Assembly: GCF_036320965.1 (NCBI RefSeq)
Contig: NC_092289.1
Location: 23,977,778 to 24,041,777, forward strand
Direction: 5' to 3'
Length of the DNA stretch: 64,000 bases
Origin: Panulirus ornatus
Taxonomy: Eukaryota; Arthropoda; Malacostraca; Decapoda; Palinuridae
Position 1 is the stretch's first letter. Each line of letters starts with the position of its first letter. The notes beneath the pieces are model-generated. The model was not told where the DNA came from. It saw nothing but the letters and a program-made list of their open reading frames with translations, and did no database searches. This document shows, piece after piece, positions 10,976 through 22,433 of this stretch. A program made the position numbers and the translations under genes.

Positions 10976-11077
10976 GTGTGCACGTGTGAGTCGTAAGTAC
11001 ATGGGAGTCGTGTGTACGTGGGAGTCATGTGTACATGGGAGTCATGTGTACGTGGGAGTAATGTGTACATGGGAGTT
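10976..11077. repeat. 17-bp minisatellite, 6 copies
   Basis: Unit GTGTACATGGGAGTCAT with alternating ACATGG and ACGTGG versions. Confidence 0.92.
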
Positions 11078-11280
11078 CTGTGAGGTTCCATCAGTGGCCC
11101 CCTGAGCAGGTTGTGGTGATCACTGCCGTGACTAGTGCTCTCCCATCATGTGTCCTGCTGGCTACCTCTGCCAGCCAGTGTTAGCCTCCTGGTCTTGTGC
11201 TCTGTCTGTCTGCTGATTTGTTAGCTCCTGTACTGTACATCAGCGTGTACGTGTGTGTCCATCTGTGTCTGGCCCTGTAG

Positions 11281-11490
11281 GTGTGGGAGGAGGTCAGTGG
11301 ATGGCACAGATGGTGGACACAGAGGGTTGCTAGCACTGTAGGTGTGGGAGGAGGTCAGTGGATGGCACAGATGGTGGACACAGAGGGTTGCTGGCACTGT
11401 AGGTGTGGGAGGAGGTCAGTGGATGGCACAGATGGTGGACACAGAGGGTTGCTAGCACTGTAGGTGTGGGAGGAGGTCAGTGGATGGTGG
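11281..11490. repeat. 61-bp minisatellite, ~3.4 copies
   Basis: GTGTGGGAGGAGGTCAGTGG starts at 11281, 11342, 11403 and 11464, an exact 61-bp period with near-identical units. Downstream (about 11560-11740) is a degenerate CACTCG/CTCGTCAC-rich stretch. Confidence 0.97.
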
Positions 11491-11926
11491 GAATGTAGCA
11501 GTGGCAAGTGGTGTGCCCGCCCTAGTCATGTGTCACTCTTAACAGTAATATTATGGTACTTGACGGTCAGACACTCGCCACTCGTCACCCGCTGGTCCTC
11601 TCGTGCTCGTCACTCACATCTCACTCTCTCTCTCAGCTACTCGTGGCACACTGCTCTTCTCTTCTCCCTCACGATTTGGCACTCGTTACTCGCTCGTCAC
11701 GTCCCACTCGTTCATCTCGCTGCTCGCTGCTCGTCATTCTCAGCGTGGAACCACAACCCCTGACAGCAATTTATTCTCGTTGTGCGGCTCTGCTGCAGCC
11801 TTCACCGCAGGGTTACCATCATTACTGTCTCTGTCTGGCCCCCTGGCCTCTGCCTGCCCTAGCTGTTCTTCTACAGATGATCCTGGACGCTCTCTCTCTG
11901 TCTCTCCTTCATTCTATTCCACTCTA

Positions 11927-12107
<181 letters not shown>

Positions 12108-12317
12108 TGTATTATATACGTTTATTGATTTCTAATTAACCCAGGATCTCTTTCTACGGTATTCGGCAGACCATGGTTGCATTGCTTTAAGTAGCAGGCA
12201 AATGTGGATATCTTTGGAATGAGGTCTTTGATAAGAGTAAACTCCCACTGATACAGCCTATGCAAAGTTTACTTTTAACTCGCACTGTAACTTCATAGAG
12301 TTACAGTCCGGTAATTT

Positions 12318-12321
<4 letters not shown>

Positions 12322-12394
<73 letters not shown>
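12322..12394. repeat. (AT)n microsatellite
   Basis: Perfect AT tract of about 73 bp. Confidence 0.98.
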
Positions 12395-12397
<3 letters not shown>

Positions 12398-12729
12398 CCA
12401 TCTGTGCAAATTATTTACACAAAACTTTGGTGACATTAAGCATGGAAAAATATGATGCCTGACAAACACTGTCACACCAGCCACTCTTGTTGACTTTGCT
12501 GCCATTTCGGAGTTCGTGAATAATTTAGGGACAGTTATTGAGGTCATTGTGGGTGTTGATGTTGATAGGATTACGTGGCGTGGGCCAGGACCAGACTGAC
12601 ACTGCCCAGGTCCGACGGGGTTGCATCAGTCTCCTGCTCTCTTCCCGTAGCCGACATATCTTCACCAACTTGCGAGTTTTCCTCAGAGCTTGATATAAAG
12701 TTTTCAGGGAGGAGGAGGGAGGGGGTTAC

Positions 12730-12862
12730 CTTGAGCAGAGCGGCACGACCGAAGGGGAACGACGGGCACGACCCTTGCGTAAGTTGTCCTCAACTCTGAC
12801 ATGATTGTTAAGGGCTACTCCAGCAGTCAGGCCGTCATACCCCGGGGTCGTTGGCTCCTGCC
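12730..12862. mobile_element. Fold-back repeat family, copy 4 (diverged)
   Basis: TTGAGCAGAGCGGCACGACC and GGCACGACCCTTGCG form a left arm. The core is eroded to CTCTGACATGATTGTTAAGG and CAGTCAGGCCGTCATACC, with a single right-arm GGGGTCGT. Confidence 0.6.
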
Positions 12863-13149
12863 CAAGAAGTTCACCAGCTTGCAAGATGATGGCTGTGTTC
12901 TCTTTCTGAATTATCGGATGATCGGGAAGCGTCATGGAAAGTACATGTGCCCCCATACATCTACCCACACTGATGCACAGTAGCAGCCCTGATCACGTAC
13001 ACACAGATAACTATTGAAAGATATACATGGAAAATATTATATCTCAACACAGCCAGGATACAGATGTGTGGGCCGAGTCCTCCACTTAAAAAAGCGCGTG
13101 AGAACAGAAGACAACAGCGAGAGCAAACAGTCAAGGAAAATTTTTGTAA

Positions 13150-13290
13150 CAGGAACGGGCCAAAGGAAACAGAGGAACAGGTCAAGGAAACAGAGGAACG
13201 TGTCAAGGGAAACAGTGAGGAGAGCATATCAAGGCAAACAGAGGGAAGTGGTCGGGGGAAACAGAGGAACGAGTCAGGGGAAAAAGGCAA
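13150..13290. repeat. Degenerate ~21-bp minisatellite
   Basis: About six diverged copies of GGTCAAGGAAACAGAGGAAC. The array is followed directly by (GT)n. Confidence 0.8.
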
Positions 13291-13297
13291 TGGTTTG

Positions 13298-13320
13298 GTG
13301 TGTGTGTGTGTGTGTGTGTG
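13298..13320. repeat. (GT)n microsatellite
   Basis: About 11 GT units. Confidence 0.95.
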
Positions 13321-16300
13321 CGCTATTGTGTGACTCACGGGGACTCCCCGGGTGTCGGGATCCGTCCTTCCATTATTTCCCTGCCTCGTCCTCCGCTTTC
13401 ATCATATTACTGCTGCTCCTCTGATCTCTTCCTTGTCTTAAACACATGAAGATTTCCCAGTGCTCCCTGGTGAGATCAAGACATCATACAGAGGCAAGAG
13501 TGATGATGTATGACCAGAGTTGTGATCTTAGATGGACGGAGGAATGACAGGAAGACGTCACATATCGGCACACTCCCCAGACCTCCGTCCGTGTTCCTTT
13601 ACCATGTATCCCGACGATCCTGTCTCATCCTCCTCCCCCGCTGGTCTCTCCTCCAGACACCCACCTTTTTTCCGTCTGATACCACTCCCCCCACACACGC
13701 CTCCATGACGTCATCTGTCGCCTCTATAGGCCTACTCTTACCACCCATTTATTTTTTCTTTTCCATCACACAGCAGGTCCTTCCTCCCGCGACCCCGCCG
13801 CTCCTCCCCTTCGTCTCCCCAGATCCCTCCTCAACCTTAACCTCCCCTGCCTCAACCCGCTGCTTCCCTCCCTCCACTCTTAAGCTCTCTCCCTTAACCA
13901 TATGCATTTCTCTGTTATCCTCAACCTCTCTCCCTCAACCCTCCACCTCTCATCGTGAACCCTCTGCCCCTCTCTCCCTAAGCCCCCCCCCCTTACTCTC
14001 TCCCCTAATTCCCCTACCTCTCTCTCATAACCCCATATCTCTCTCCCTTAACCCCTTACCTCTCTCCCTTCACCCTGTTCTTCTCTTCCAACTCAGCCAG
14101 ACCCCGAGGTTTGCGCCCCCTCACATCCCCGTCAGACCCCTGCCCGCACCCCCTCCTTGCTCTACTTGCTGCTACAGTATCCACATCATCCCAGCCTCTC
14201 ACACCCAGTATTAACTCCCCTCGCTTGCCTCACCATCTGCTGCTGCTTCTGGTCCACCCTCCGCGCTCCCCTCTCATGCTACAGCCGGGGGCGGGCGAGA
14301 GGAGCTCTGTGCTTCAGCGCTGCTGTAAGCACTCCTGAGCTCAGGAGAACGTCTGGTCAGGCTTGAGACGAGCTACGTATAGCACTGTGTGCTTAGTCTC
14401 CCTGAGCCTGCCGTCACACGGTGATCCTTTATTATAGATTCACTAACCATGTACGAGACGTATAACGTGTAAGGATTTAAGGCTGAGATGAGGACTTTTG
14501 AGGATCATTCATGATCTGTGAGTAAATGTGAAGAATGAACGTTAAAGATTTTGTCTGTCTTCGCTCGACATGGTCTCAGTCGGAATGGGACAAAGACACA
14601 CCACACAGGCCAGAATATGTCGCGTTTCAGACCATAACAATATAACCATAAGAACTTAAGGGGATTTTTCACATCCGAGTACAGATCCCTAGTCGTGGGC
14701 ATGAGACATCGGGAGCGAACACCGAGACACTCACGGCTACCCTGGGATGTATATTTCAAGAGTACAAGCGTAGTATGGTAGCGAGAGTGGCGCGCCATGT
14801 CCAGTGGGGGCCTGGTCCAACTCCGCTGCTCCAGAACCACGGCATCAGGCAGTACATTTCCCCAGTCATTGATTTCGTAGTGTTGGAAATGTACACAGAA
14901 AGACTATCTGAGTGAGAGTCCATAATAACCTTAGGGTTGCTACTGCTGATACTCGCCGAGTTGTTCCGTTGTTAGTTATAACCCGTTCGTCGTGAAGGGA
15001 TTGTTGGTTTATATCTGTGAGTTTTGAACACTCGGGTGAAGTTGTGTGCTAGCAGGTAAACACAACTGTGGCCCAAGCTAGCAACGAGCCGGGGGTGAAG
15101 TGACAGCTTTCCCTTCCAGTGCTCAGTGTTGGCACAGTTATCAAGGAACCAGGAATAATGTTCGCTGATCGATGGGTTTTCATGTGTGGTATGGTCGAAG
15201 TGGGTAATGGTGCTAGTGCAAACGCTGCTCACAGCTCAGTTGGTGCAACACTGGAACCTGGCGGTTGCCTTAGCACACCTCTGAGGCTTTCACATTCAGT
15301 AGAGGGCCAGTCCCTGACATGATCAATTCAGAGATCAGTTCGTTCGATGCTAATAACGACATTGGTGGTGAGAACTAGTCGTTTACTGAACTAAATGCAC
15401 TGAAAGAGAAATAGACGTACTGGAAAACTGCACATGATATAGATAGATCCTGGGGCTATAAAAAGCAGGGGTGAACACAGTCTTGACACAAACATTTGGA
15501 TGCATATGATGTCAGTGGGACTATAAAAAGGGGGATTTAGGGGAAGACGGGCAAACACAGTCTTTACACACACGTTGGAGTGGTAGGGTAGTTGGTTGTT
15601 TGGGCTGTGAGCCTATCGACTGTCGTTAGCGTCAAGTTACAACCACCAATTGAGAAATCTTGGGCACCTTCGTCAGATACTCGAGGTAGCTGTGACACCG
15701 TACACGCTCTCGCTGCATGTATGGACAGATGGGATGGGACTGTTCTCACAACGGGCTGCAGGAACTTGGATGGTCTCGGTGCGGTTGTGGTGCCAAACTA
15801 CCAGATAGGGGACGAGGGATTTGTAGCGGCAAGAGATGCCGGTGCTAGGGTCAGATGATGATTGGACAGAGTCTGGAGGACCAGTGTGTTTAGCGGCTAT
15901 CGATGGTGGTGTAGGATGGAACAGGATGATCTTCGTACACTTTTCTGCACCTTTTGTATTAGCCGCTGCGGTGTGGTGGCAAAAGAGGATGAACAGCTGG
16001 GGCAGGCATAGGTGAGAGTGGGAAGGATGGAAACGTTTATTTCCATCTAGAAAAAACATAACTGCCCGAACTTTCAAGGAAATTTCATGGGTAAAGTTTT
16101 ACTGTTGTTCGAAGGTCGAGTTTTGAATATATTTAGACTAAACCACGACACGGATATACTGATGGACACACGAAGGTAGGGAAAATGTACAAAAGTGGAT
16201 AGTGAGGTCGTGGGTGTTATGAGGTACTCTCAGACACGGACAGCACCGTGATCGATGCTTGTGTACGTATCCCCTGAAGCAATATTTGTACAGGTCCTTC

Positions 16301-16599
16301 GACACACCAGACAGTTGTAACATACACCCGTGCCCTTGACACTTGTCCGGCTGTGTGGAGGATCTTGCTCGCTCGAATCCTATACGTCAAGTTCAGTGTG
16401 ACGTCAGGGAAGTAGTTCGAGTAAAGCCAACACCTCTACAACATGCAATGTAGACTCAATATATTGGCTCGTGTGTTGAGTCGCGACGAGCGTGGCCAAT
16501 TTTTAAGAGCTTATCACTGATCCAGGCCAGCACGACGGACAGCTCCCGGGGAGGTTAAGGACATGCTTCACTGGTAATGATAAGGAACTGAGTGAAGGG
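13321..16599. other. Long spacer; pyrimidine-rich block, no recognised gene
   Basis: From 13560 to 14215 the plus strand is CT-rich with degenerate CTCTCCCTTAACCC-like repetition. This keeps a 234-codon Pro/Ser/Leu frame open (13510-14214), which I do not regard as a gene. From 14216 to 16600 I see only short frames. The longest, minus strand 15673-16077 (134 codons), has no recognisable domain. An imperfect duplication holding TATAAAAAG lies at 15451-15580. Confidence 0.5.
15451..15580. repeat. Imperfect tandem duplication with TATAAAAAG in each copy
   Basis: Copy one (15451-15505) has GGGGCTATAAAAAGC, then GAACACAGTCTTGACACA. Copy two (15516-15575) has GGGACTATAAAAAGG, then CAAACACAGTCTTTACACA. 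TATA-like boxes preceded by G-rich sequence resemble core promoters, but no transcript or open frame supports a promoter here. Confidence 0.6.
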
Positions 16600-16722
16600 C
16601 GTGTTATGGTTTTTAATCTCGAATATGGCAGTACGACCTTTGGGTATGATAACAAGGCCATCATAACCAAGAGTTGTACCGTCACGCTCAAAGGTCGTCC
16701 TGTCGTGCTCAAGACGTTAAGG
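16600..16722. mobile_element. Fold-back repeat family, copy 5
   Basis: Short core remnant (GCAGTACGACCTTTGGGTAT, then AAGGCCATCATAACC) and two right-arm subrepeats (AAGAGTTGTACCGTCACGCT, then CAAAGGTCGTCCTGTCGTGC). It ends CTCAAGACGTTAAGGG, which matches the right terminus of copy 1 in position and in its TTAA. Confidence 0.7.
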
Positions 16723-16851
16723 GTTCTTCAGTTCTTATGTTCGCCACCATTAACTATCAATTGTGTGTTACAGCTAGAGGGTTTTGCACTCGTGTTGCCC
16801 CGTCTCCTGACCTTGTGTATGTGTACCATGTCTTTACTCCTATGTGGCTAT

Positions 16852-16888
<37 letters not shown>
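16852..16888. repeat. (CA)n microsatellite
   Basis: About 18 CA units directly at the 3' side of a minus-strand SINE fragment. Confidence 0.97.
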
Positions 16889-16890
<2 letters not shown>

Positions 16891-17026
16891 ACCTAAGCCT
16901 GGTACCCATTTACCCACCAGCCCCGAAGGGAGGATGATCATCTGGGTTGAGTGTGGACCGACTGCCACGCCCGTAATTCGAACCCATGCTGGACCGACCA
17001 CGGTCTGACCCATGGTGACTCATATG

Positions 17027-17029
<3 letters not shown>
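16889..17029 (-). mobile_element. SINE fragment with tRNA-like head
   Basis: Read on the minus strand this has a pol III B-box-like GGGTTCGAATTAC (about 16976-16988). It is followed by GGCAGTCGGTCCACACTCAA, CCCAGATGATCATCC and a GGGTACCAGGCTTAGG segment. The same order (GGTTCGAATCC, CAGCCGGTCCACAGTCAACC, GTTCATCC, GGGTACGTGGCTCAGG) is found in the SINE at 42717-42990. The 3' part is replaced by (CA)n and the 5' end of the tRNA-like head is poorly kept. Confidence 0.72.

Positions 17030-17077
<48 letters not shown>
17030..17077. repeat. (GT)n microsatellite
   Basis: About 24 perfect GT units, on the other flank of the SINE fragment from the (CA)n tract. Confidence 0.98.
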
Positions 17078-17078
<1 letters not shown>

Positions 17079-17362
17079 CCAGTGACGCTATCATCGCCAT
17101 GTTGACAGAGGCAGAAGGTCCGGTGAACGTGACAACAACAAATTTCTCGTCAGCATTACTGAAAATTGTTCGCCATGATTATAAATGGATGGGAGCGTGT
17201 GTGCTCGTCTGGCCGGGATGATGACGCAGGTGTAGTTTATTCCTGGTCGATGTAAACTTGTATCGGAATGTTACTTAAATGCTGTTTCAATAATCCGAGT
17301 GGAAAATGATTTTTTTTTTTTAGGTAATTTGACTTTTAGTGCCGACTCATTTTTGAGCTGAG

Positions 17363-17687
17363 TTTTGAGCAAGAGTCAGTGTACCACAGAGTGTGAGCAA
17401 GAGTCAGTATACCACTGAGTGTGAGCAAGAGTCAGTATACTACTGAGTGTGAGCAAGAGTCAGTGTACCACAGAATGTGAGCAAGAGTCAGTATACTACT
17501 GTGAGCAAGAGTCAGTGTACCACAGAGTGTGAGCAAGAGTCAGTATACCACTGTGAGCAAGAGTCAGTGTACCACAGAGTGTGAGCAAGAGTCAGTATAC
17601 TACTGTGAGCAAGAGTCAGTGTACCACAGAGTGTGAGCAAGAGTCAGTATACCACTGAGTGTGAGCAAGAGTCAGTGTACCACAGAG
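17363..17687. repeat. 28/24-bp two-type minisatellite, 12 copies
   Basis: Every unit begins with GAGCAAGAGTCAGT. Type A continues GTACCACAGA and type B continues ATAC(C/T)ACTG. The order is A B B A B A B A B A B A, and the central B units are shortened to 24 bp. The central 28+24 bp pairs therefore act as a 52-bp higher-order unit repeated about three times. Confidence 0.95.
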
Positions 17688-18009
17688 GAGGCCACTTGCA
17701 GTTTGTGTTGCACAGCGTATCAGAAGTTACGCTCAACTCGCTTCGTATTGTTGGAATGTCATTATCATCACCGGAGGATGCAGGGTTCTAAGGATGGCCA
17801 GTAAGAGCGACGATCAAGAACAGAAGGATCGGAAAAACGCTTAATGAGAACATTAATTAGCAGAGAGATCATAAGTCAGTGAAGGAGAAATTGCAATATG
17901 TGGAAAGTCATTGTGGTTGGATACAGTTGATCTCAGGCAGGAGAGAGAGTGCAGCACATGGCTCTGTCCATCACCTGTGAACATTATCGTACTTGGGATC
18001 AACGCTTAT

Positions 18010-18115
18010 TCCTGAGTACGACCATACGACCCTTGTACACACGATACGACCCTTGTGAAAGACGATACGACCCTTCAGTATGATGACCTGCCCTTTGACC
18101 TAACTCCAGAGGGTA
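18010..18115. mobile_element. Fold-back repeat family, copy 6 (left arm)
   Basis: Three left-arm subrepeats (CATACGACCCTTGTACACAC, then GATACGACCCTTGTGAAAGA, then GATACGACCCTTCAGTATGA). Core start: TGACCTGCCCTTTGACCTAA. The right arm is missing. Confidence 0.75.
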
Positions 18116-20953
18116 TAAGTGTTAATTGCTCCGTAATTTGATATTAATTCGCCTCTTGATATGTGAAGTTAAGCGATGTGTAATTTGGCCGAGCATTAAA
18201 AAGCGTGTGTCCTTCAGCCAGTCATGACGTCATGGCATCATTAAGTCTTGCAGTGGAATGACTGTCTGAGATTTTGATTTCTTGATATATTTTGGAATTG
18301 TTATATTGTTGGTGAGGATCAGTGAACCAGCGGGGATGATGACCACCACATCTCTGTTGCTCGACGTGGATGACTTCATGTATTAAAAAGTTTAACGAAA
18401 AAAAAACATTATACAGATCGTGTGAATGTGAAGGTTTCAAGAAATTAGGCAAATCTGTTGACACAGTAGTAGCTGGCTATAGGTTGATCCTCTCATAAAC
18501 CAGTTGGAGGGTTGTGGAGCTATATTTGATTACAGTAATCTCATCACAAACTCCAGTAACTTGTTTCGTTTTCCATGAAAGCATCTGAGCCAATGTTACT
18601 GAACCAGATTCTCCATTACATGTAAAAATTGGGACAAGAAAGTGTCATACAACAGTAGAAGGAGGTTCTCTCACGAGACTCGTCCTTTACCTCCACTTTT
18701 GTCCTTTTCCAGTATTGATTCTGATTAACTTCAGTGTAGAAAAAAAAAAAAAAAACTGGCGAGTACATATAGTCTACTACATCCTGCGGAGAATAACTGG
18801 TCACGAAGATTGAGGTATAGAACAGTTTACATCGTGATGAAGTTTTTCTGTAGAAGGAAGCGAGATGGATGTTACCAGTGAAATTAGGATCGAGTCTGGT
18901 TCCCGTCATCGTGTGAGAAATTCTTACGCACCAGAAAGTTCAAAACAATAAGTTCGAACAAACAAGAAACAGCGCCAATAAAAAGCATAATTATGCTTAT
19001 TGACTTCTTCATACATTTCATCATATATGAAATGCTTTGGTAATGACTGCACAGAACACAGGTGGCGCCGCTAAACATTTGAAAAACCAACTGACAGTTA
19101 GAAGTAACAAAGTTTAGTTGGAACTGAACTAATTTGTGGTTAGTGGGCAACAGGGAGGATCGTAACCAGTCAAACCTGCTGAAGTAATTAGCGAGCATGG
19201 CGTAGCTTGTCCTGTTTAATGCTGATGGTCGACCTGATGTTATACATAGGTGGTCGTGCGCTTTCCCTGTCATGTTTACGAGAACCATTATGAGCGTACA
19301 GAAAGAATACAGAGAAAATATAAGTGCAGCATTGTGGGCCTTAACTGCGGCTGCTGGCTCAACTTGCTCTTCGGATGAGGTTTATGACCTCATATGACCT
19401 GCGATTTGCAGACAGCTGTCTTACTGGAAGAATCGCAGGTGGAGGCCACTCCCGAACCCCACTAGCTTAAGAATGATAACAAGCTTGGGCCACCTGCTCT
19501 ACCACACTGTCTCGAGGACCATCTCCCTCGCCCCGTTCCTGGATCCGTGGAAAATGCTACTCATTTTACCGGGGCTTGAGAGCACTGGCGCTTGTACGTA
19601 ACTGGAGGTTAGCGTGATGGTCTCCAACGCTGAGGTGTTGATGCCTTCTTAACGGCGAGTGAGGGTGGCTGCCACACCAGGATCGCTTCTGTCAGGCTCC
19701 CCTGATGTAGCATGGATACCTGGCTCTGTCAGGCTCCCTCCGTGTAATACGGGCACCTGCGTCTCAGGCTCAGTGAAGGTCGGGTCCTAGAACTTGGGTC
19801 AGTGGAACGCGGAGCGTGGAGGCGAGTCAGGTGGTTGAGACTGAGTTTGGGATGGCCAGTGAAGGGATCATTCTGTCTTTTGGGTCTGACTGTCGAGTGT
19901 TAGGGCAAGGGGATCTGATGCTCCATTGAGATTAACCTGTTTGACGCGGAGGTCAGTCAGTCTAGTAACACATAGTTATTCATTCCACTAAAGGTAAACT
20001 GTCAAACCTTTGGACATATAGACCAATCATTCCACTTGGGTCTGCTGCTGAGTGTGGAGACGTAGGCAGCACCGGCTCGCTGGAGGTTCAGTGCTGAGTT
20101 CTGGCGCGGGAGAACGCACGAGGCAGCTGTGTCCCTGCTGCAAGGAGAGATTCTGTAAGAAAAGCAAACGACCTTTTATATCTTGAATGAGAAACGAATA
20201 AAAACGTGTAATATGATTATGAATATCGAATGAATATTGGCTTGGATAAAGATTTTTTCCTTTTTTGTGAGAAGAGAATGAGCTTAAAAATCTCTGCTAG
20301 AGATGCAGGGGCGTGTTTAATATTCTTACTGAGAAAATAACGAACATAACGTAATTATCAGATAAGGGCGGACCTGTTAGAAACTCATATTCAGGAAAAA
20401 TGACAATATTTCGAGTTTCTTAAACGAGAATATGTTTAATCTCTATACCGGCGATATACTTCACTTACTACTCAGGAAAATCCAGTATGTTTAATACTCA
20501 TGTCAAAGTCAGCATGCACGTTGCATCAACCCAGAACCGTGGCCGGTGCACTGCCGTGGATAGGTCGTCCAGCATGGCACACCTGAGGGATGATAACTAT
20601 GATAATTATCTTATAATTCAATTATGTTAATGAAGAGACGACACATGAGTGCACGTCAGTTATGTACAGCCAAAAGAAAATTGATAAAGATGTGTTAACA
20701 GAATGGGTGAATGTATGATCAGTTGAGGTAGCAGACCTGAACTGAATTCTGCCTCTGTAACAGAGTCAAGAGAAGGATGGAATACACCACATGAATCCTG
20801 GAATGAGATGATGTGAGTTAACAATAGTTATAATGAACACTGTTGTGTTTCATTACTGTATAGTTAGTGCAAGGACATGAAAACACATATGATTACCTGA
20901 AGTAAATGATAAAGAAATTATAAGGACATACATCCTTATCATTTAGCTATTGC
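18116..20953. other. Quiet spacer, no recognised gene
   Basis: Largely unique-looking sequence. The minus strand has one clean 134-codon frame (18884-19288) without low complexity. It includes a hydrophobic stretch (MKKSISIIMLFIGAVSCLFE, continuing) that could be one membrane span. I find no homology, splice context or neighbouring coding evidence. A short inverted repeat lies at 19397-19440. Two related copies of CTGTCAGGCTCCC lie near 19690-19735. Confidence 0.5.

Positions 20954-20954
<1 letters not shown>

Positions 20955-20998
<44 letters not shown>
20955..20998. repeat. (CA)n microsatellite
   Basis: About 22 perfect AC units. Confidence 0.98.
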
Positions 20999-21000
<2 letters not shown>

Positions 21001-21559
21001 ACACACACATTAGAAACCATATAATCGGTTATACTGCAGAGATCTGCTGCTCATCCCATGTATTGATTCATTACGTATAAAACCTGGGTGTTGAAGCAAC
21101 ATGTTCAGGCCTCATTCTCAGCTTAGCCAGCCTCACACGCCAGCACTGGATCTGTCATGCCACGAGCCGGGCCAGCACGCGAACCTTTAGCGTGCAGTCT
21201 GCTAATTCTGCAAAGTCTATTGGTGATAGATCAGCAGGTGTCGTGTTAAGTCTGGGGTCTGTCGTCTGTAGGCCAGCTGATGTGTCGTGGCGCCAGCTTC
21301 TGTCGTCTGCATTCCAGGTGTAGTTTGTCAGTACAAGGGTGTGTCGTCTCTGGCCCAGCTACTGTAGGAAAGCCACTTAAAGTATGCGAGACGCCTCGTA
21401 AATATAGAACGGCCGCTCGCAAGAAAACGAATTGTGGCACCTATGCAACAATCATAGCTTTTGTGACACAGATTTTGCGATGATCATAATGCGTGATTTC
21501 CAGGATACAGTGAAGGTTGTGGTTATGCCCAACCCACACATGTTATGACGGAGGGAGAA
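20999..21559. other. Unassigned spacer
   Basis: No gene or repeat recognised. The open frames on both strands at 21246-21483 overlap each other and have no recognised domain. Confidence 0.45.
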
Positions 21560-21960
21560 TTGCAGTATTTTGAAATTTGCTGGCATACAACGAAACACGG
21601 AAGAAATTGCGTTTTTACTCTGCTTAATTAAACCAGGTTACTGTTTCCGCATTCTGCGATGCTGCACGGGACCAAAATATGAGAGGAAGTATGTCCAGTA
21701 CGAGAAAGAGAGCGAGTAGTGGAGTGAGAAGAGGAGAAAAAGCGAGTTGAAGTATGGAGGGTGGAAGCATCGGCAGACGAGAGGATAGGGTTAGAGGCTG
21801 TTGGAAGATCATTTATGGAGAGAAGAGAGAGGGCCAGTGATGGGTTCGAACCCTGAGGGACGCCACTGTTGGTTGCATAAAAGGGAGAAGGCGTTCCATC
21901 AGCGGCTACCCAGACGAAATGACTCGAATGGAAGCGATCCATTATGAAATAGAAGCGGAA
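21560..21960 (-). mobile_element. Decayed LINE, reverse transcriptase palm fragment
   Basis: The minus strand encodes a 104-codon frame holding RT motif B as GVPQGS (about 21848-21866). The line LLSINDLPTASNPI follows, then SADASTLHTS (about 21754-21780) where active elements have FADDSTLH. The two catalytic aspartates of motif C are therefore reduced to one. After a stop at about 21628, the same reading continues as FN-AE-KRNFFRVSL (dashes are stops), matching the conserved tail that normally follows NLV-FN. The style is that of I/Jockey-group LINEs; the clade is inference. There is no endonuclease, 5' part or 3' end. Confidence 0.8.
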
Positions 21961-22012
21961 AAGCCAAAAGAATTTTAGAAAGAATTTTCAGGTTTTATTA
22001 CACTATCAGGAA

Positions 22013-22093
<81 letters not shown>
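22013..22093. repeat. (AT)n microsatellite
   Basis: Perfect AT tract of about 80 bp, forming the left boundary of the large palindrome. Confidence 0.98.
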
Positions 22094-22097
<4 letters not shown>

Positions 22098-22138
22098 GTA
22101 TGTTTTGGAAAGGATCACGATTTTGCGCATGATCAAGA

Positions 22139-22428
22139 TATTCCTATGCGTCCATGGTGAAAATGAAACACGATAAGTTCCCAAGTGCACTTTCGTGTAG
22201 TAATCACATCATCAGGGAAGATACAAGAAAGAAATATAAGTCAGCTGATATACAACGAAGAGACGTAGCTAGAACGCCGTTTGGTAGACACCAAATGGCG
22301 TCCTAGCTACGTCTCTTCGTTGTATATCAGCTGACTTATATTTCTTGTATCTCCCCTGATGATGTGATTATTACACGAAAGTGCACTTGGGAACTTATCG
22401 TATTTCATTTTCCCCGTGGACTCAAAGG

Positions 22429-22433
<5 letters not shown>
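22139..22433. repeat. Large inverted repeat (~145-nt arms, 4-nt loop)
   Basis: The left arm runs from TTCCTATGCGTCCATGG to GAACGCCGTTTGGT. The right arm is its near-exact reverse complement, from ACCAAATGGCGTC to CCCCGTGGACTCAAAGGAT. The axis lies at about 22287-22288 with AGAC as loop. Only scattered mismatches and one or two single-base gaps separate the arms. (AT)n tracts begin about 45 bases outside the left arm and directly at the right arm. Both strands read the same short frame, beginning MHLGTYR(V/I)SFSPWT. Confidence 0.95.

Noticed and set aside
13510..14214. 234-codon Pro/Ser/Leu-rich plus-strand frame
   Set aside because: The region is a CT-rich cryptic repeat (CTCTCCCTTAACCC-like). 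Low complexity alone explains its openness.
15592..16077. Overlapping plus (88 codon) and minus (134 codon) frames
   Set aside because: No motif in either, and mutual overlap on opposite strands argues for chance.
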